A stretch of DNA of 24,725 nt, taken from the NCBI GenBank assembly GCA_905182985.1, contig CAJJDN010000262.1, forward strand, positions 20,604 to 45,328, given 5' to 3'. This document shows positions 10,841 through 21,352 of this stretch, one piece after another (the stretch's first letter is position 1; the number at the start of each line of letters is the position of its first letter). Position numbers and translations under genes: made by a program. Under the pieces are notes generated by a model. It worked only from the letters and a program-made list of their open reading frames with translations, was not told where the DNA came from and ran no database searches. Origin of the DNA: Paramecium sonneborni. Its lineage: Eukaryota > Ciliophora > Oligohymenophorea > Peniculida > Parameciidae.

Positions 10841-12630
10841 CAATTGAAATTATGAATAAGAATGATTAAAAATTTTTATATGGTAACATATAAACTTCTA
10901 TACTTTTCATTGTCAAAATTATTAGCCGATAAAATATGAATATTTTCAAACTGAAGAGTTATATCAATATAAAACTAATCTTTAATTCAAAATCCAGTTA
11001 GGTTGCATTTAAATCGTATTGAAATTTTAGAAATTCAATTATGAGTGAGACTTTCCACTTCAATGTTATTGAATTAAATTTGTTTAACAAATTATAATCA
11101 TCGCCAACTTTTTCAGCCAAGCTTATATGAGTTTAGGGATATCAATGATTTTTATTTAAAAGCTAGAGATATTGTCAAACTTTAATGCCATTTTGAACAT
11201 AATCATAATAAGTCAATTGGTCATTTATATTTCTGATACTTAAGAGAGGGAATTACACGGAAATAAAGGATAATATATTGATTTATAAATTAGTATTATA
11301 AATATAGATGAAATCACTTTGAAAAAAAAATTGACAATTTAAGAATATTTGTACATAATATTTTAATTTTTTTAGCTATTGATTTTGTTTTTATTATTTT
11401 TGAGTTGTATTTAATCAGGCAATCTAACTTTGTTAGATTAAACCCCCTCCATTTCTTTCTCAAAGGTATAAACTGTTTAAATAATACATTTTGTATAAGT
11501 TAATTTAGATATTACATATTTAATCAACTACAAAAATAAGAATTATACTTATTAGTTAATTATAAAAATCAACTGGGAATAAAAAGCACAATATTGAGGA
11601 GAAGAAGAATTAAAGAATAAATAACTAAACTATTTTCCAATACAAATATTTACAAATGGCTATAATTATTTAAATTTATTTTATTCACTTTATTTTAATG
11701 ATCTCAAGTAATTCTTTTTGGATTCAGCTTCACATTTTTAAATATTTTCTCTTCAAAATTAAAATTATTGTAAAATAACACTTAATTGTTAATAAACAGT
11801 TACTTCATAAAATTATGAATTTTAATTTAAATTTTATGATAAATTATAAGTTTAATATGATTAGAATCCATTAGGATTTTCTGCCTTATTTCTTTTAATA
11901 TCACAAAAAAATTTAATTAGAACAAACGGTGTGATATGATCTTTTAATTTGAATTCACACTTTAAAAATAGATATCTTAGTTCCAAAAATGTTAAGTAAT
12001 TAGTTATAAAAAATTGAAAATAAATTTACAGCATGAAAAAATAATTGAATCATTTAAAAAAAAATGATGTATAATAATTCTTAAAAACAATGTTTTTTAA
12101 ATAGAATCATTCATTGATAATTAAAAGTAAAAAATTTTGTTACTTTGCATAACTAAATTTGTTATTATTTTTTTTATTTCTAAATTTAGAAAGCAAGATT
12201 TTAATATTAAAAGAAATTCTTAAAAACATCACTTAAATATTAATTATTGAATCTCTAATATAGATATATTCATTAATTTTATCAAATATTTTAAAATGAT
12301 TAATCAATTTGGAAAACTTTATTGTCATAATCATAGTGATAATAATAAATTTTATAAATATTTTAGTATCTGATCATAAAATTTAGATCATCAATTATAA
12401 ATTTGGACACATATATTATAATATTAGTAAGAAGTTAATTGATATATAACTATTGTTGAAAATTTTATTGTAAATTAGGATCTATGAATTGAATCTAGTC
12501 TATAGTTTTAGTGGTACTATAATTATTTACATAATGGATAGAGAGAGTGAAATTATTAATTAGTAATAGTTCTATTTAAAATATCATTATCACATAATGT
12601 ATAGAAATAAATAATTTTTCATACAAGTTG
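10841..12630. other. 1.8 kb without a recognisable gene
   Basis: Only fragments look protein-like. Plus strand 11045-11240 reads RDINDFYLKARDIVKLQCHF and EHNHNKSIGHLYF. Plus strand 10905-11040 reads PIKYEYFQTEELYQYKTNL. Minus strand near 11750 reads NNFNFEEKIFKNVKLNPKR. None matches a family I know, and the surrounding frames are broken. A perfect short hairpin lies at 11421-11439. Otherwise I see nothing. Confidence 0.4.
11421..11439. repeat. Perfect 8-bp inverted repeat with 3-nt loop
   Basis: The arms aatctaac and gttagatt are perfectly complementary around ttt, and aaaccccctcc follows shortly after. It stands out in DNA otherwise made of A/T runs. It could be a hairpin in a transcript, a protein-binding palindrome or chance. 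No tRNA fold could be built around it. Confidence 0.5.
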
Positions 12631-12633
12631 GAT

Positions 12634-14700
12634 TGATTCAAGTTTTTCTATTATTTTCTCATTTTAGGTTTCTTAAATAATTTATATTATTTATATTAAC
12701 TTTTATTAATTAAGATGAGACAATTTTTCTTGATCTATTTAAAAAAAATCTAAAAATTTGATTTCTATACATAATCATAAATATTATCTAGCTAATGTGA
12801 TGATAAAGGAAATAAACAATAGATATCGTTAAATTCAGGAGATTAATAATAGATTTTTCTGTAATTTTTCTTACTAATCTATTTAAACAAGATTCTCTTA
12901 AAACGCAATTCCATATTATTCTTTTTATTTATCATCAAAGGCAAATAAAGACAGTATATTCCATAACAACTAGTCTTATTATAAACCAAACAAAAAAGAA
13001 TTCAAAAAGAGCTGATAAATGTGATATGAAAAATCAATTAATATTTTGACAATCTGAAAATTTAAAAAATATAAATTATTCAGTGCTATTTTTAGCAGAT
13101 TTTTCAACAAAAATAGTGTTCATTTTTAATTCATTTATTTTAAATATGGATCATTAAAACATCAAAAGTTTTTTCATATATCAATCCCAATCTAAACGAG
13201 AGATATCAATATCTCATCCATTACAACAAACTAAAACTTACTACTTCTCTTTTGTTAATGTCAAAACAATTCTTACAGAATCTTATTTTAATATGATACA
13301 TTATCTACTAAGAAAGAACTTATATTTCTCACTTTACAATAATTCTCTATACCATTAAGATTCTCCAATTTTATGGATCAATTCTTATAATAAATTAGAT
13401 ATCTATAACAGTATGTATTAATGGTTCAAAAAAATAAAGAAAATTACCGAGGTACTTTTTGGAAAAATGAACTATATTTTAGAAATTTATTGAATATCAA
13501 AAGTAAATGATATATTAAATTTTTAATACAAATTTAATTAAAGAATTGATTGGGCTATTGAGATTTGATGCCAAAATACTGTATCAGTTATTTATTGGAT
13601 GTGAGGATGGCTAAATATGATAATAACTAACTGAGATCAACCATTCTTCAACATTTGTTAAGGCTCAATATAAATGACTTTAAAAGAAAAAAAAATAAAT
13701 TCTTACAAATAAGGAAGCATCAACAATATTGAATACCTGTACGATGGATAAGGAGATAGAGAGACAGTATTTAGAGGTTCTTAATAGATTAGATTTCTTC
13801 TTTAGTATATGCTTTATGGTAAAATTAGTAGATAAAAGTAACAAATAAGTATAAATTGAAAGATATTTGAAAATTTCAATTAGAAAATAACTACTGTAGA
13901 ATAAGACTTTACTTATAATAATACAATTCCTAATCATTGAGTGTTCTTTCTATGACATGCAAATATAAAAATTTATATCCTTGAAAAGAGGTAGAAATAA
14001 TTCTCAGGAAGCACTTCACTAGAAATTAGTTATAATTCCTAAAATTATTGAAGAAATTAAGTAATGAAGCATAGAAATTGAGAACTTGATTATGGTTTAA
14101 TCTTATAAAAAAGTATTGATTGCTATAATAAAATAAGCATGAGATGTGAAAATTTAGAAAATTTTGTTTATTTTAAGGCATCCCTGATTCATTCTAGAGT
14201 AAATTGAATTATTAAATGATCATAAATGTAGTTCTCTATCTATGAGAAAACATAAATGTAATACTATAAGAATATAAAACCAAACATTTGTATGAGTTGA
14301 GGATAATAAAAATCTTTATGAAAGATTCATCAAAAAAACTTAAGAGAAATAAAAGTAAAATGAAAATGGATTCAGTTTGGTAGTCTTGATATATTGAGTT
14401 GAATGGGGAATTCTATAAGACTTAAGGTGAAATGAGAAAGAAGTAGGATAAGTATTTATGAGGCACACTACTTGAATTAACATGAGATGCAGAAAAAACT
14501 TTATTAAATATATTTTAAAGGAAATATAGTAGTTGAGCTTAAAGAAACATTTAGAACACATTTCTCAAGAATTACAATAAATAATTAGTAAATTTAGCTA
14601 CCCTAGAGATATGTTTAAAAACAAAGAGAAAGAAACATCTCACCCTAAAAATCCTTACATGTCTTAAAGATTAAATCATCAAAGAAAAGGTTTAAGAAAG
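12634..14700 (+). other. Purine-rich stretch, possible unrecognised gene relic
   Basis: From about 13640 the plus strand is clearly purine-rich, as coding strands are elsewhere in this window. One reading frame is TGA-free for 131 codons (12634-13026) and again for about 130 codons (13678-14067, with MDKEIERQYLEVLNRLDFF). Between and after these it contains TGA about as often as random DNA of this composition would. Readable pieces include LIGLLRFDAKILYQLFIGCE near 13550 and EDNKNLYERFIKKTQEKQKQ near 14310. In 14430-14690 two other frames look equally good. I cannot tell one decayed gene from several, or from chance, and no family is recognised. Confidence 0.25.
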
Positions 14701-14864
14701 GAATAATTTTTTTTTTTACCTAATTTTTGTTCTGTAATTCCCTTTGCTTTTTCTCTATTTATACAAATCTTTCTTTAAATGAAAGACATATCACCATGTT
14801 GCTTATAAAAAGATCATTATCACAATTCCTTGGTATACTTCATTTGGTATGAGATATATGAAAA

Positions 14865-16190
14865 TCAACATTATAACTGAAGGACATCAATGCTACTCAT
14901 AGATTGATCATTCAATATTAAACTTATATGTTCTTATATGTATCTCTCCTAATCCCATTACAGAAGATTAGGTTTATAAGAGAGATTAATTTATATCTCT
15001 TCATTTTTACCTTTTATGGAATTGTATCTCATACATATCTTTTAAACATACCAACTATTTCTTTGGAGTAAGAGACTTTTAGTTGGATTTTGATTCAAAA
15101 CCTAAATCTAAAGATTAGCTTCTTGTAACTATCTTTTAAGAATATTCTTTTCTTTTTCAAATATCTGAATTCCTAAAGCCATTTTTTCTTAAGATTATCC
15201 ATTATATTAAAGTATATTTTACATTTATCTACCTCTATGAATATGGTTTCCCTTCATTATCCACCATTTGATGCTGGAGTGAAAGTTTGCATAGTTAATT
15301 GTCTTTGCATTGGTGATTCCTTTGTTATTATTAATATCTAGGAGCCATATGCCATTACATTTATTACATTAATAAATATTTTATTTAGATAAACATTATC
15401 ATATATAAACTCAATAAATTAATAAATGTGTCAAATCATATCTTTTATTTTTAAACAGCTGCACTTCATTACTACTTCAATTTTTCTTCTTCCTCACAAT
15501 TTTCATAGGCCTTTGTTTAGGGAACCTTATTTAAATTTAATCATTTTTTAAAATTCATCTTCTATTTCTTTTCTTATTTATCATTTATAACTGTAATATC
15601 TACTAATAACATTTAACGATTTAATTTAATCTTGTGTTTATTTATCTCTATCTATAATAATGCCCATTTATTAACTCATACCTTTCAATATGTATCTTTG
15701 ATGATATTTAACCCCATATAGTTCACTCTCTTACATATATTCAATATGGTTTTTATTGATAGTATTTCTCTAAACCATTTCCAAACACATCTAAGAAATT
15801 TGGATTTTTTTATTTCAATTCAACATTTGGATTATTAACTTTTGTCATATACTTTTGCTTGGTTTTATAACTAATTTGATAATTATTATTAGCTAGGTTA
15901 CTATTAAGTATTTTTTATTATTTAAATACTCTTTAATAATTATCTTATGCAGCAAATAAAACAGTCTCAATAATTTAGTTATGTTCTTTAATTATATTGT
16001 GTGGATTTTCTTATTATTATTGATTTAACTACTGTTTTTATTTATCATTTTGCTTTGTTGTTGTTATAGTAAAAATTAATAATATTGCTATTATTAATTT
16101 TGAAGGAATTATTATTCAGTTAATTATTATAGTTATTTGGAACTGATTTGTATTAACTTTCTATTAGAATTATTGGAGTATTTACATCAG
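14865..16190 (-). pseudogene. Q/N-rich protein with C2H2-like zinc finger (FLYWCH-like?)
   Basis: Read downwards from about 16190. A low-complexity Gln/Asn region comes first (LTEQQFLQNQQQQYYQFLL, with most Gln encoded by TAA/TAG and CAA). A linker follows in a second frame (SYKTKQKYMTKVNNPNVELK, then KNPNFLDVFGNGLEKYY). Finally a 177-residue open frame (15398-14865) begins near a Cys/His set: CNKCNGIWLLDIN ... IKWWIMKGNHIHRG. The C-x2-C, W and H-x-H spacing resembles FLYWCH or WRKY/GCM-type fingers (inference). A coiled region (EKEKNILKRQLQEANLQIQ) and a polar tail ending at TGA 14867-14865 complete it. There is no clear ATG in the last frame and two frame changes upstream, so it is called a relic. 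It lies just downstream of the pectin acetylesterase relic on the same strand. Confidence 0.5.
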
Positions 16191-16439
16191 TTTTCTTGTC
16201 TTCTTTCTAATTCTAAACTATTCCACCACAACATATAATATGTCCATATTTCTATTATATTTTTATTGTCTAATTTCAGAGTTTTAATTAGGTGTTGCTT
16301 ACTATTATCTGCCAAATATTACGAAGGAAGATTTTAGAAATATTAAAGGATTAAACATCCGATTGTATTTAAGATTACTGAATATTATTAGTTTATTTAG
16401 TCAAAGTCTTAGGATGAGGTTCACAATTGTGTACCATAA

Positions 16440-17470
16440 CATTCATTTGATTTTTCTGTTAGGACATCAATTTAAATAATCAAATATTTGAACATCCCCT
16501 ATTGTCTGACCAATATACATTATCAATATAGATAATACCCTAGATTTTATATCTAATTTCCTAAAGAGTTCGCTATCGTCTATAAAGATTCATTTAGTAT
16601 TGTCCAATTGGAAGTATTATATATTTTTTTATGTAAAACTATTTTATTACTAAATTTAATACCAATGTTCAAGACTAGCAACAACAAATGCTGTATCATA
16701 TAAGGGTAATTATAGTAAATATTATTCAAAATGACAGACATTTCCATTTTTCATTATAGGATATACTTACTAATTTGCTAATTTATGATATTGTTTCTAT
16801 CTTCTATCAATTGTTGCTTAGGTGCCGTCATATGGTTACAAATCTAGAAATATACCTAAATCAAGAGTTGCCAAAATTTAGAAATTCAACTGCAAACGAT
16901 CTCTTATATATTGTATCCATCTAAATATATCTATAACTTCTACTTAATAACCAGAAACAACTATTTTATTTGCCTAAGATAATTATGTCAAATGCTCTGA
17001 AAATATTGATTTAAATATTAATTCTCCTCTTATATATAGTCTTATCTTGAATTTATAATTGCTAAATCTATATAACCTTAATGTCCTGTGCCATCACAAT
17101 AATTGTATTCCAATTATAATAATAAGGATTTACATTTTAATTCCTATTAAATAATCCATTTATGTTGTTGCTGCTTAAAACTTTGTTCAAGAAATATTAA
17201 ATATTTATCCATCTCTCATTTCCTTTCTCAAAATAATAACTCTATTATACAATATATTTCTACAGTTCATTTATAGTTAATTACTATTTTTAATCATTTA
17301 TTTCTAAATCACTATTTTATTTTAGATATCTCAAAAAGAAAACAGATCCAAAATCAAAAACTAGTAAATTAAAGTTCAATTTTTAACAGTATTTAAATTT
17401 CTTATAAACAACTTTAGAACCACCAACACAATCAACTATACCTTCTAAACATAAAGCATTTTAATCCTCA
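16440..17470 (-). pseudogene. Pectin acetylesterase / Notum-family hydrolase relic
   Basis: The order of motifs matches the family. ALCLEG and GGSKVVYK come near 17455, then the core strand LLVFDFGSVFF at the place of the usual EGGGWC. NPYYYNWN follows at 17130-17107, YCDGTGHQGYIDLAI at about 17104, IRGELIFKSIFSEHL, NKIVVSGY at about 16970, FRWIQYIRDRLQL, and LATLDLGIFLDLQPYDGT at about 16885-16820. At least two frame changes separate these pieces. The nucleophile motif GxSAGG after VVSGY has become GYQVEVID, so the catalytic Ser is gone. Family members are secreted or lumenal alpha/beta hydrolases that remove acyl groups from polysaccharides or lipids from proteins. An 881-bp TGA-free frame (17742-16861) overlaps it, but its translation mixes in- and out-of-frame parts. 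The end near 16440 is a guess. Confidence 0.75.
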
Positions 17471-18189
17471 ATCATCTTAACGTCTAAATAGCTCTTGAAA
17501 TATGTATAATGCAATAAATAATTAGAAACATTAATTAAATAATAAATATTTGAAATTGTTTTATTGTAGAACTTCATTTCTTTTTAATTTTTCATTTATT
17601 GGAAATGTAATAGTTGTTGCTTGTATTACTTTAGTAGAATTAAACAATATTCATATTTCCCCATTGTATTTAGTAACTTTCTAATTTTTACTTTTTGCTT
17701 TAAAAAATTTAAGCATAATAACTTTTCATAAATTTTTCTTCAAATATATTTTTTAACAAAGTAAAAAAGGTCAAAAAATAGAATTGATAATTAAAACATT
17801 AGAAATCTACCTAATAACATATCATTTTGGATCATTTCTTTTAAGCTTTCTTAATCTTAAAATTAATGGATTTAACTTATCATAATCAAAAGAAAATTAT
17901 AGGTTTATTAATGTATTTTGATAATATCTAAATGAGTGTAAATAGCCTAATTTACCATTTAAAGTTTTTGCTTTTACTCAATTGATTTCTAATAGAATCC
18001 TGTTTAATTAATTTTAAATCAAAGCTGAATTTTTAATTGGTAATTCTAAAAATATTTTATATCAGCTTGAGTAAATACTTTTTTGATGTATAAACCTTAA
18101 AAAATTATGATTTAGAAACATAAAGCTAAATGAATGAATTTGCAAATTGTTATCTTTAATTTACTTCACTTTTAAATTTGTGACCAACT
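17471..18189. other. No recognisable gene; minus-strand open patches
   Basis: This lies between the cyclic-nucleotide-binding relic and the pectin acetylesterase relic. On the minus strand two frames are partly open: one reads TLKEVGHKFKSEVN and KSQFFKVYTSKKYLLKLI, another VKAKTLNGKLGYLHSF. I considered a decayed kinase domain following the cyclic-nucleotide site, but could not find the catalytic HRD or DFG motifs. The region may hold the eroded 3' end of that gene and the 5' end of the next one. Confidence 0.35.
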
Positions 18190-19193
18190 TCTTTCAAAGT
18201 AAAATATAGTTTAAAATCTATCTATTATTTTTTGATATTTGAAAAAAAAGGTTTAGTAATGATTAAAAGTTTAAAATCAGAAAATATATTAATTTTTGAA
18301 TTTTTTTCTCTTATTCAAAATCATTATCAATAATCTCTAACCATTTTTCTTGATCTATTAAAGATTATTTAGAATTATTACAATAGGCCATCTATTCTAA
18401 TCTTCTAATTCCATAATTATTTTTCTAGCCGAAGTTCTAGTTTAACAATATAATGATAATAAGAATAGTAATTTAATATATTCGATTCAAAATTAATAAA
18501 TGTATCACAGTTACTGCCTATATAGTATTATTTATAAAATAATCATATACTAAAGCACTTCTGCCAATTAAGGTTTTTGGTCCCAATAATACGTTTTTCA
18601 ATCCTAAAACTTCTATTTTTCCATCAAAAATTATATACATAAAATCTCCTTTATCTCCTTTGACATATAATTTCATCTTCTTCATACTTTTAGCTTATAA
18701 TCTACTAGAGATTTATTTTATCATTCTTAAAGGTATAGTTCTAAAGAAGCTTAGTTTAACCAAATAATTAGCTACCGTTTCAATTCATTCTTCTGATTTA
18801 TTCTAAAAGAGCTAAAATTTTATTTAGATTAATACTCTAATTCAAATTTTGAAAAGATATATAAATGATAATACAATTTTTTAGATTTTTGAAGTTTCTA
18901 AAATCTGTTTTCCTCTTTAAACAACTTGGAAATTCAAATTTTCCCCAATCTTCATTTTTAAAAATATTGAATTTCTTATAGATTGTTCACCATAATTAAT
19001 CGTAGCATTAAGCTTCAATTTTTATCATACCTAAGTTTTCCTAATGTATGCAATTTTTTTCAGTAGAAGCAGTCATAGATCTTAAAGTAAGACACACTCT
19101 TTATGGAGTAACCACTTAAATTGTTCTGTTAGGGCATTCATCATAAGGCTTTTTAGATTCGCCACCCATAGAACTTCTTTATTTAGTATTCAT
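18190..19193 (-). pseudogene. Cyclic-nucleotide-binding domain protein relic
   Basis: ATG at 19193 opens MNTKQRSSMGGESKKPYDE and a 68-residue frame (VVTPQRVCLTLRSMTASTEK) that ends at TGA 18989-18987. The sequence then continues in another frame (YGEQSIRNSIFLKMKIGENL). A 197-codon frame (18784-18194) carries the domain: VANYLVKLSFFRTIPLRMIK, then KLYVKGDKGDFMYIIFDGKI, then EVLGLKNVLLGPKTLIGRSA. This matches the family pattern GDxGDxFYII..GxVxV followed by LGxGxxFGExAL. The phosphate-binding FGExAL..R segment is changed to LIGRSALVYDYF, with the Glu lost. Family members are PKA regulatory subunits, PKG or channel regulators; which one is unclear because no kinase or channel part was found. An in-frame TGA at 18787-18785 precedes IETVANYL. 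Confidence 0.75.
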
Positions 19194-19446
19194 TATAAAG
19201 TAAATAATGAAATTCTTAATAATTTTTTTTTTTATATCAAAATAAATAATATTAAATAAACTTTATTTTATTATTTAATTTGGAAGGGAATAAAAAAAGA
19301 ACTAATTTTTATTTTCTTGAATTTAATAAGTAAAATATTTTATAATAATTCATTATTTAACTATAAATGATTAATGAAGTTATTTTATAATAATGATGAA
19401 AGAGATAATAATAAGAGTATTATGATAAAAATTAAAAACTTAACTT

Positions 19447-21240
19447 AGGTTAGTTTATGGAATGTTTAAATAATTAATTAAATATGGTTATTAAGGAGAA
19501 TCCCCAGATTTATGGTTGAATTATGAAAATCCATGGGAAATAGAAGGATTAGATTAGATATTATGGCTTGTAAAAAAAGTAAGGGATCATGGATTGAAAG
19601 AAGCGTTTTGGAAGGAGGTAAAACAATTATGGTTACACAGAAAATATAATAGATTATGGAAAATTTCATCCTGAATCAGAATTCGATTTTAGTAGTTTTA
19701 ATACAGGAGATTATTTTAAAGCTTTAGAATAAAGATAAGAGGAAGAAAATATAGCATCTGTTTTATATCTAAATGATTCAATTGATGCTGTTAAAGAATT
19801 AAGATTAAAATAATAATATCTATTGGTTTCTGTCAGTATGTAAGATATTGTAAGAAGATTTAAGAGAAGAAAGGTTTTAGATTGGATTGCATTTCCAGCA
19901 AAAGTAGCTGTATAATTAAATGATAAACATCCTGCATTAGCTATTGTTGAATTACTTCTTATTTTAATAGATATTGAATAATTGGATAACATGAATTCTT
20001 GGTGAATTGTTACTCAATCTTTCAATTATACAAATCATACATTTTTACCAGAAGCTCAACCTTTGATTGAAAAAAATTCTTCTAAGATATTTAGAAATTA
20101 TGTATTTAATTAATTCCTTGTTTCTAGAAAAAGTATATTATTCTAATATAATAGTAAAATATAAAAATAATTGATGTAAATTAAGTGCTCTTTCAATTGT
20201 TGAAGAAGAAGGAATACCTGTTAAGTTGATTTAACCATTGATTCATTATTTGATATTTAAGTCAAAAGAATTCATGAATACAAAAGATAATTAATCAACA
20301 TTTTATATGATTTGGTCATTACAGAATCTTTACCTGAAGAAAGTAAAAGATTGTACCTAGAAGTGTATGTTTTGGTGGTAAAGTAAGCTTCTGGTTATGT
20401 TAATGCAAAATGAGTTATTAAATTAATAATTCAGTTGCTATGTTATTAATAATGATCATTAATGGAGATCTTTTAAAAGTAATTTTTATGCCTAATTATA
20501 ATGTCAGTAATGCTAAAATTATTATTCCTGCTGCAGAATTATTTTAACATATTTCAACTGCTGGAACAGAATCATTAGGTATATCAAATATGAAATTTAT
20601 TATGAATTTATGCTTAATAGTTTAGAAATTGATGAAGCAGTTGAAAGAAAAGATATGTTTATATTTGGAACTTAAGTTGAAAATATTGATATAGTTTGAT
20701 TATTATTTATCTTAAATTATTAGGATATAATTAAACTTAAAAAATTTAGATTTTTTATACAAAGACTTAAATTATTTAAAAATTTACAAATAATTTTAAG
20801 TAAATAGATGAAGATACTAAAGCCTTATTATATAGATATAATATATTGTACTGTAAAATGAAAGAAAAAATGACGAATACAGATAAGAATTATTGAAAGT
20901 ATTTTAAGAAATTTATAATGGAAGATTTAGACATAATTAAGAATTGAAATGGAATAAGACATAAGAATGACAATTGTTGGTTAATACTTCAAAGACTATA
21001 TAAAAACATAATAATAAGTAAAAATTAATTCTGATAAATTTAGGTTGATGATTTGTATCGTTAACCAAATGAATGAGCCAAAGAAAATATTTAAAATGCT
21101 ATCAGATCTTTTTTAAATTTAGCAGCGATAGAACAATTTAAGATGATGCTAAAGAAATCTTGCAATTGAAACCAATAATAATTTCTGAACCAGCAGCTTA
21201 AATAAATTAAAGAGTTAAAGGTATTACTTTGAGCAATATA
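19447..21240 (+). pseudogene. Glycogen phosphorylase relic, 5'-truncated
   Basis: The family order is conserved over about 600 residues. YGMFKQLIKYGYQGESPDLW and LNYENPWEIE are in the first frame (to TGA 19672). LEGGKTIMVTQ follows in another frame, then a second frame (19673-20005) with FDFSSFNTGDYFKALEQRQ, SVLYLNDS, LRLKQQYLLVS and AVQLNDKHPALAIVELL. Next are FNYTNHTFLPEA, LSIVEEEGIPVK, DIQVKRIHEYKRQLINILYD at 20252, and STAGTESLGISNMKF at about 20554, which keeps the Lys that holds pyridoxal phosphate. DMFIFGTQVENID, VDDLYRQPNE-TGA-AKENI and FSSDRTIQDDAKEI near 21120 complete it. The enzyme releases glucose-1-phosphate from glycogen. The N-terminal roughly 150-200 residues, including the phosphorylation region, are absent. 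At least four frame changes and a TGA at the conserved Trp of PNEW (21074-21076) show decay. Confidence 0.92.
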
Positions 21241-21352
21241 CTAAAGAATTAATAATAGCAGAATAATAATTAGTTAAATTTAAATTAAGATTATAATTTA
21301 TGATTTTTAATTATTGATGCCAATTTGTTATTTTTTCTACCATTTCTTACTA

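Noticed and set aside
13680..13937. Minus-strand standard-code ORF of 85 codons rich in Ser, Tyr and Phe
   Set aside because: It is antisense to a purine-rich plus-strand open stretch; the peptide is the typical T-rich shadow.
12634..14700. A single 690-codon protein in one frame with TGA read as Trp
   Set aside because: TGA frequency in that frame is about what random DNA of this composition gives, and other frames are equally readable in parts.
14950..15270. Plus-strand resemblance to the N-terminus of an AP-complex mu subunit (YEYGFPSLST)
   Set aside because: The opposite strand carries a long clean frame with zinc-finger and coiled-coil sequence; the match is short and hydrophobic.
15237..15701. 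Plus-strand TGA-free frame starting with an ATG
   Set aside because: It is antisense to the zinc-finger relic; the strand is pyrimidine-rich and the peptide is hydrophobic low-quality sequence.
19478..19992. Two minus-strand standard-code ORFs
   Set aside because: Both are antisense to the glycogen phosphorylase relic, whose identity is certain.
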